Origin: Cryptomeria japonica
Taxonomy: Eukaryota; Streptophyta; Pinopsida; Cupressales; Cupressaceae
Reading direction: 5' to 3'
Assembly: GCF_030272615.1 (NCBI RefSeq)
Contig: NC_081408.1
Span: 63,980,614 to 64,044,613, forward strand
DNA: 64,000 nucleotides
Made by a program: the position numbers and the translations under genes
In this document: in pieces, positions 58,179-64,000 of the stretch
Numbering within the stretch: the stretch's first letter is position 1
Layout of the letters: every line of letters starts with the position of its first letter
The notes under the pieces: model-generated
Databases searched by the model: none
Seen by the model: only the letters and a program-made list of their open reading frames with translations
Told to the model about the DNA's origin: nothing

Positions 58179-58892
58179 TTAATTTACTTCATGAAGGGGC
58201 AGAACCCCTAATTCACGTCTCAAATAGGTAAATGTAGTCTTTGGTAAGGGCTTAGTGAATATGTCTGCTAGTTGCTCCTTACTGGAAACATGTTCTAATA
58301 CAACCTCTTTGTTTTGAACATTCTCTCTCAAGAAGTGATACTCAAGCTCAATGTGCATAGTTCTAGCATGCAATACCAGATTCTTGGAAATATTTATTGC
58401 ACTTGTGTTGTCACAAAATATACTCACTGGTTTAGATATAGGTACTTTGAAACCATCCAATACATGCTTCATCTGGATTGCTTGAGTGCAGTTTATAAAT
58501 GCTGCCACATACTCCAGTTCAGTTGTAGACTGAGAAATACAGCTCTGCTTCTTACTCATCCATGATACTAGTCTTCCACTAAGAAAGAACGCTCCACCAG
58601 TTGTGCTCTTTCAGTCGTCCACATTACCTGCCCAATCTGCATCGGTATATACTTTGAGATTAAAATCACCATTTTATGGATACCACAATCCATAATCAAC
58701 TGTCCCTTTTAGGTAACTAACAATCCTCTTGACTACTACCAAGTGGGATTCTCTTGGACTTTTCTAAAAATGGGCCACAATGCCCACTGCATGAGCAATA
58801 TTTGGTCTATTGTGTACCACATAGTGCAACTTACCGATCATTAACCGGTACTCCTCATTCACTAGCATTGAATCATCTTCCTTAGTCAATTT
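58179..58892 (-). pseudogene. Nested copia RNase H
   Basis: The C-terminal frame 58179-58559 reads KKQSCISQSTTELEYVA, IFCDNTSAINISKNLVL and EQLADIFTKPLP, the standard end of a copia RNase H. The N-terminal half, up to 58892, is in the same frame but contains stops. Confidence 0.88.
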
Positions 58893-59505
58893 TCAGCCGG
58901 TCACCATTGGTGTACCAACTGGTTTGCTCTCCTCCATGCCAAAGGTCTTCAATACCTTTTTGACATACTTGGACTTGGTAATAAAGATACCCTCTTTCAT
59001 CTGTTGAATCTGTAGACCAATGAAGAACTTTATTGCTCCAATCAAAGACATCTCAAACTCTTTTTTCATTTCATCTGCAAATATATGGCTCATTTCATCA
59101 TCTCCCCCAAATATTATGTCATCTACAAACACTTCACAGATCAGAATTTGATCACCTTCGGATTTCATGTAGATTTTGTTGTCCTCACTTGTTCTCTGAA
59201 ATCCTATCTTCACAAGATGAGAGTGTAACCATTCATACCATTCCCTTGGTGCTTGTTTCAATCCATACAGGGCCTTGTGTAATCTACACACCATGTCACT
59301 GTCTTCTAATAAGGCAAACCCATCCAGTTGCTCAATATACACTTCCACTTCTAGGATTCCATTTAGGAATGCAGACTTCACATCCATTTGGTATACCTTA
59401 AATCCCTTCATTGTTGCAAATGTAAGTAGCATTTGAACACCTTCTAGTCTAGCCACTAGGGAAAATGTTTCTCTATAGTCTTCTCCCTCTTCTTAAGCAT
59501 ATCCC
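58893..59505 (-). pseudogene. Nested copia reverse transcriptase
   Basis: [40 protein letters not shown] and the catalytic box FVDDIIFG (usual YVDD) are clear, followed by MSLIGAIKFFIGLQI. The N-terminal part is cut by stops near 59494. Confidence 0.9.
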
Positions 59506-59693
59506 TTGCATACAAGTCTTGCCTTGTTCCTTACAACTGTGCCTTCTTCATTGAGCTTATTCCTGAAGACCCATTTGGAACCTATTACATTCTTGTGTTC
59601 CAGTTTGGGAACCAAAGACCATGTTGCATTCTTTTCTATATGGTCCAGCTCCTCTTCCATTGCCTTAATCCAGTCTTCATCTATAAGTGCCTC

Positions 59694-60080
59694 TCAAGTG
59701 GTCTGAGGCTCAAATTTAGAAATCATGCAAGAGTTTTCTTTCACCTTTCTTCTTGTGAGTATCCCCACATCTTTATCTCCTATAATTTGCTTCGGATCAC
59801 GATGAAGTTTCACATATCTAGGAATGGCTCTAGCTGGTTCTGCTTGCTTTTCCTCTTCTTCTTCTTCTTCTTCTTCTTCTTCTCCATCTTCTTCTTCACT
59901 TACTGCAACATCTATCGGTATAGGAACACTGAGGTCTTTGCTTGTTTCTTTCTTAACTGGTTCCCATAAGTTTATACCCGGTTCATCTTCCACTTGCTCG
60001 TTGTTGGTTTCCTCATGTTTCTTAGGGGATTCATCAACCCTGACATTGATGCTCTCAACAATTTTTTGAGTTCTATTGTT
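59694..60080 (-). pseudogene. Nested copia linker between integrase and RT, poly-Glu tract
   Basis: A linker with an 11-Glu run encoded by an expanded CTT repeat on plus (59855-59885), then RAIPRYVKLHRDPKQIIGD and GILTRRKVKENSCMISKFEP, the usual entry to the copia RT. Confidence 0.8.
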
Positions 60081-61073
60081 CTAGCACTTGAGAGCTTTGC
60101 TTTTAGTGGAATATCCCAAAAATATTCCTTCATCACATTTAGCATCAAGCTTTCTTAGATGCTCACTTCTCTTGATATAACACTTACTGCCAAATACTTT
60201 TAAATAACTCATAGTGGGAGTCTTCCCAGTCCAGTACTCATAAGGGGTTTTAACTTTACCTTTCTTAATGAGTACCCGGTTCATAGTATAGACTACAGTG
60301 CTCACCGCTTCTCTCCAAAAAGTGTGAGCAACCTTTCCTCGAATGAGCATTGTTCTGGCCGCTTCAACTCTAGTCTTGTTATTCCTTTCTGCTATGCCAT
60401 TCTATTGTGGTGTCCTTGGGGTAGACAACTACTTCTTGATACCGTTCTCTTCATAGTACTTGATGAATTCATCAGAAGTGAATTCACCTCCTTTATTAGT
60501 TCTTAGGCATTTTATCCCTTGACCACTTTCCTTCTCTACTAATGGTCTAAAGGCTTTGAACTTTCCAAATGCCGCAGACTTGTCTTTCAAGAATGTGACC
60601 CACATCATTCTTGAGCAATCATTAGTAAGAATCGTGAAATACATATCTCCCTGAATACTTCTTGTTTTCATTGGACCACATAGTTCGGTGTGTACAAGAT
60701 CAAGTAAGTTCTCTACTGATAAAGATTTACCTTTGAAAGTTGAGGAAGACATCTTCCCAAGTTGGCATTCTCTACACAAAGAATTCTTAGGTTTGTTCAG
60801 CAAAGGCAATCCTCTTACTGCCGTGATTTACTGGCTTTTACAATATGGTCAAAGTTTATATGACAAAGTCTCCTATGCCATATCCAACTTTCATCAAACT
60901 TCACCATCAGACACTGAATAATCTTAGCATTCAACTAAAACAAGTTACCTCTGGTCTACTTATTGATCGCAATAAGTTCACCACTCTTTCCAATTATACT
61001 ACAAACTCCACCTTTGAACTCCAAAATGAGTCCTTTGTCTTATAGTTGAGCAACACTCAAAAAGTTGTTCTTA
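60081..61073 (-). pseudogene. Nested copia integrase
   Basis: Pieces 60429-60809 (CRECQLGKMSSSTF, VHTELCGPMKTRSI with Glu at the usual Asp, CLRTNKGGEFTSDEF with Asn at the usual Asp) and 60081-60350 (THFWREAVSTVVY-like segment, GSKCYIKRSEHLRKLDAKCD). Two of the three catalytic acids are altered and stops break the frame, so it is dead. The upstream part 60810-61073 is the decayed pre-integrase region. Confidence 0.85.
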
Positions 61074-61379
61074 TTATACCCAGTAGACATCATCTGCACT
61101 GTTCTTTCCATTCAGTGAGATGGATCCTTTACCTTTCACGAAGCATGGTGCATCATTGCCAAACCGGACAAAACCTCCATCATATTCTTCTAGAGATAGA
61201 AACTTTCTTCCGTCAACAGTCATGTGGTGAGAAAACCCACTATCAATAATCCACTCATTAGAGTTGTCAATGTGAGAGACAAGGTATTTCTTGTCAGAAA
61301 CTTCTTTCTTTACAGCTACAAACACTATGTCCTCATTCTCTTCATCCTCAGATTCTTCATCAGTAACACCTTCATCCAC
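61074..61379 (-). pseudogene. Nested copia protease
   Basis: WIIDSGFSHHMTVDGRKF holds the D-S-G active site; [20 protein letters not shown] follows. An acidic stretch (DEESEDEENEDIVFV) precedes it. Fifteen bases of frame-open sequence link it to decayed gag. Confidence 0.88.
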
Positions 61380-62250
61380 TGCAACAAGACAATTTCTCCT
61401 ACTTTCTCCTTTATACTTTCTAAACCTCTCCGGTTAATCCTTATTGTCATTGTTAGGATAGTTAACAACTATATGTCCTATCTTATTGTAGGAAAATCAT
61501 TTTAAAGGAAGCTTACCTCTGTATTTTCCAGTGCCTTTGGAAGTCTCTTGGTAAGAAGAGCTTCAAACTCCATCAAAATCTCTTCATCATCCATATCTCT
61601 CCATTGCAGTAAATGCTCTAAAGGCGGACTCGGTCTTCTGAACACTACCATCATAGCTATTCAACTCATATGTAGTCAACTTTGCAATGATAGAGTCTAA
61701 GGATACCTTGGTTTTGTCGATAGACCTTAGCTCCTGAATAGCAGCAACTATGATTGCATAGACCGGTAACAATGATCTCAAAAATTTACTGACAACGGTG
61801 GCATCATCAATTGTTCCACCAGTGCTCTTGATATCTCCAACCATAGTCTTGATCCTTATGTCATATTGCTGAATGGTCTCACCTTCAACCATCCTTATGT
61901 CTTCAAATTTTTCTCTAAGGCTCTCTTCCATAGCCTACTTGACATGCTCATTACCACCATAAATGGTTTCCAGTGTGTCTCATACATCCTTAGGAGTGTC
62001 CTTATCTTGTACATCAATGAACTCAATATCGGACATGCTGCTAATAAGGGCTTCCATGACTTGCCCATTTTCTTGAATCTCTCTTTTTTGATCATCGGTT
62101 AGAGTGCCAGTGGGGATTACATAGGCATTCTCAACATAGCTCCAGTGTTGAGCACCCAAAATCTTGATATAAATCTTCATTCTGTCCTTCCATATTTTGA
62201 AGTTATCTCTATTGAACTTAGGACCTTCCCTTCTCATCATTAAAGAAGGA
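61380..62250 (-). pseudogene. Nested copia gag
   Basis: The N-terminus is at 62238-62240 (MMRREGPKFNRDNFKIWKDR). Gag core wording follows: MEESLREKFEDIRMVEGETI and FLRSLLPVYAIIVAAI. The zinc knuckle at about 61455-61500 reads stop-F-S-Y-N-K-I-G-H-I-V-V-N-Y-P: the His is kept but all three Cys codons are lost, to TGA, TAC and TAT. In-frame stops also occur near 61932 and 61980. Confidence 0.88.
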
Positions 62251-62296
62251 TTTTTACCTCAAGCGGTTAAGCTTATATCATTGAGCACCTGGAGTT

Positions 62297-62308
62297 GCTC
62301 TGATACCA
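62297..62308 (-). other. Primer-binding site of the nested copia element
   Basis: The plus strand reads GCTCTGATACCA, the exact reverse complement of TGGTATCAGAGC, two bases from the LTR. Confidence 0.94.
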
Positions 62309-62310
62309 AT

Positions 62311-63725
62311 TGATGAATAATGATGAACAACAAATACTCTAACTGGTACTGAGAGGGGGGGTGAATCAGTACATACAAAAACTTCTCAACAACTTATCAA
62401 GTTAAAAAAAATGCTAACCGGTTGTCTTCATTGTTGAACTTAACCATGGCAATACCGATTAAACATAGTAAGACATCAGACAGTTAAACCAATAAAATTG
62501 AATACTTCAAATAACATTCAACACTTGATAAATACTTCACCAATATACTCATGCATGTGTTGTATCAGTAATACCATAACCATTATCTTTGCATGCATAT
62601 TCACCTAAACAAAGATCGCTTAATCATCACATGAAAAATGAACAACTCATGACACACAGATTTTTCACATGGAAACCCAAATGGGAAAAATCAGGGCGGG
62701 GATGAATACCCTCAAGCTTGTTTTTGAACTCTTTTGATGCTTGCTCTGTTAGGAGCCTAGTCTGGTTAAAGACTTTACAATAAGGTTCTATTAGGAACCG
62801 ATCCTGTTAAAGATCACCCAGTTAAGGGATGGCTATATACCCTATTAAAGGTTACACCGCTAGAGAATTTGAAGAACTCAATGATCTTGAGTCCCCTGGT
62901 TAGAGGATTTTCAATAAGCCTATTAAAGCTACCCAGTAAGGGATTTTCCTACTGTTGAAATGGTTAGAAGACAACACGTAAAGCTCTGATCTGATAATAG
63001 CACTACATGCTAAGGCAGATCCTTTTCAGCTCCTCTACTCTACAATCACACTCTGCAGTTTTCCACTCATTGGTTTGGAAAACATCTCATCACTCGGATA
63101 TAAACACAACATTTGACAACACAAATAATAATAAACATCATCGACCTTATAGACAACAATTAGGTTGGTAGCATAAACCCTAAACCCCAAACATTTTAGG
63201 TTTATAATTACAAGTGGTCCAATCCTGACCGTTCAAAAACTTTGCATAGAATAAAACAATCTCAAACAGATCACAAGTCATTCTGCATCATCCATTCTTC
63301 ACTGCACATGAAAATTAGTAACCCATCACGCTCTCTTCACATACAGCTAAGAAGAATGTTCATTCACAAGGTAGATACTTAATGCAATTGATCTTCACAT
63401 GCAAGATCCTCAAGGAAATCTTTCACGTACACAAAACTGACGTGACATCTCGATCTCATCCTTATCTCTTAGCTAACTCATCACATAATGTCACCGGTTG
63501 CATCGCACAAGCTAGATTTCCAAACCGGAAACCCTAGAGCTGAGACTACCAACCGGTAGTCACACTTAATAAAACCCTAACACTGGTCCACTTGATCCCT
63601 TCATACCGATTCTCCTACTTGAATATCAATAACAACTTCTTCCAATTTTCATACCAGTTCACCTGCACTTATTGACATCAATGACAATATAAATTATCAT
63701 CATACCGATTCATCATATGCCAACA
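62311..63725 (-). repeat. 5' LTR of the nested copia element
   Basis: 1415 bp, starts TGATGAATAATG and ends GCCAACA, collinear with 56480-57884. Confidence 0.94.
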
Positions 63726-63862
63726 GTTGTTTCTTTTTGCTTTTGTATTCAGTTTGGGGTGTTCTCCTGTTTTGTTGTTGGTTTCTATTTTATTGGCTGA
63801 TGGCCAGGTTTTGTAAAACTTTTGGTTTTGGGTCCATGTAAAACCCATTTATCTTTATCAAA

Positions 63863-64000
63863 AACATTCACAAAAAGTGTATGATGTACCTTTATCTTAT
63901 TTATTAACCAATTAAAAATATTCTAATTTTTAATAGCATTCATCATTGGATACTACATAAATAAAGTTTTGATTTTTGATGGATGAGAATGATTTGGATC
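63863..64000 (-). other. Intron of P450 copy D, right part
   Basis: Starts with the second LINE target duplication, then matches the intron of copy A at about 21265-21410 (ATTCTAATTTTTAAT and GATTGATGAGGAT-like landmarks). It continues beyond the window. Confidence 0.75.

Larger units (their letters stand above)
56480..63725 (-). mobile_element. Ty1/copia retrotransposon nested in the LINE insertion
   Basis: LTRs at 56480-57884 and 62311-63725 flank a minus-strand gag-pol frame. The target duplication GTTGT is perfect (56475-56479 and 63726-63730). All coding pieces lie in one frame (62250 down to 58179) but are broken by many stops. The order gag, protease, integrase, RT, RNase H is that of copia. 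The LTRs share sequence with the left-edge copia LTR (1341-2505). Confidence 0.95.
54374..63862 (+). mobile_element. LINE-like insertion in the intron of P450 copy D, split by a copia element
   Basis: The 14-bp sequence AACATTCACAAAAA occurs at 54360-54373 and 63863-63876, and the P450 intron continues on both sides as judged against copy A. A long, A-rich target duplication without LTRs points to a non-LTR retrotransposon. After removal of the nested copia element the insertion is about 2.2 kb: an RNase H tail, an ORF1-like coding region, and a T-rich 3' end with TTTTGGGTCCATGTAAAACC near 63828. It is 5' truncated. Confidence 0.75.

Noticed and set aside
1-64000. CRISPR arrays, tRNA or rRNA genes
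   Set aside because: None could be seen. The tandem arrays are contiguous minisatellites without unique spacers, and the tRNA-like words are retrotransposon primer sites.

Overview
This window is non-coding-rich nuclear DNA from a seed plant. Large nested LTR retrotransposons, CYP71-clan cytochrome P450 copies and a plant mobile domain protein all point to plants. The repeat style (LTRs of 1.2-1.8 kb, AT-rich spacers, old decayed elements) suggests a conifer or other gymnosperm, but the species cannot be named from the sequence. No P450 or transposon gene in the window is intact.

Layout. Positions 1-2505 hold the 5' end of a minus-strand Ty1/copia element (decayed gag, PBS, 5' LTR) that runs off the left edge. 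Positions 2623-15411 are a complete minus-strand Ty3/gypsy element with 1.64-kb LTRs and a perfect 5-bp target duplication (GGATG). Its gag-pol frame carries six internal stops. Between pol and the 3' LTR it carries a plus-strand (antisense) gene for a plant mobile domain protein, with two well-formed spliceosomal introns, an acidic tail and a coiled coil, and two in-frame stops. This is the most interesting object in the window. Positions 15407-18000 are relic DNA, perhaps old LINE sequence.

From about 18 kb to the right edge the window is a decayed tandem array of four minus-strand P450 copies and their flanks. Copy A (20396-34631) has both exons, but a plus-strand copia element (25061-34371) sits inside exon 1, a TGG-to-TAG stop follows, and a 1.5-kb solo LTR lies in the intron. 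Copy B (40478-40952) and copy C (47459-48107) are exon 1 fragments sharing a destroyed splice donor. Copy D (53499-54106) is exon 2 with stops; its intron continues to the right edge. Long, diverged duplicated segments (18.0-20.4, 35.5-37.2, 38.1-40.5, 41.1-47.4 and 51.1-53.5 kb) are the flanks and introns of these copies and serve as empty-site references for the insertions.

Insertions into the array include a 2.9-kb non-coding LTR element (43161-46036), a 470-bp solo LTR (46575-47044), and a LINE-like insertion (54374-63862, 14-bp target duplication) in the intron of copy D. That LINE is itself split by a complete minus-strand copia element (56480-63725, TSD GTTGT). The order of events can be read from the nesting: P450 duplication, then LINE insertion, then copia insertion inside the LINE.
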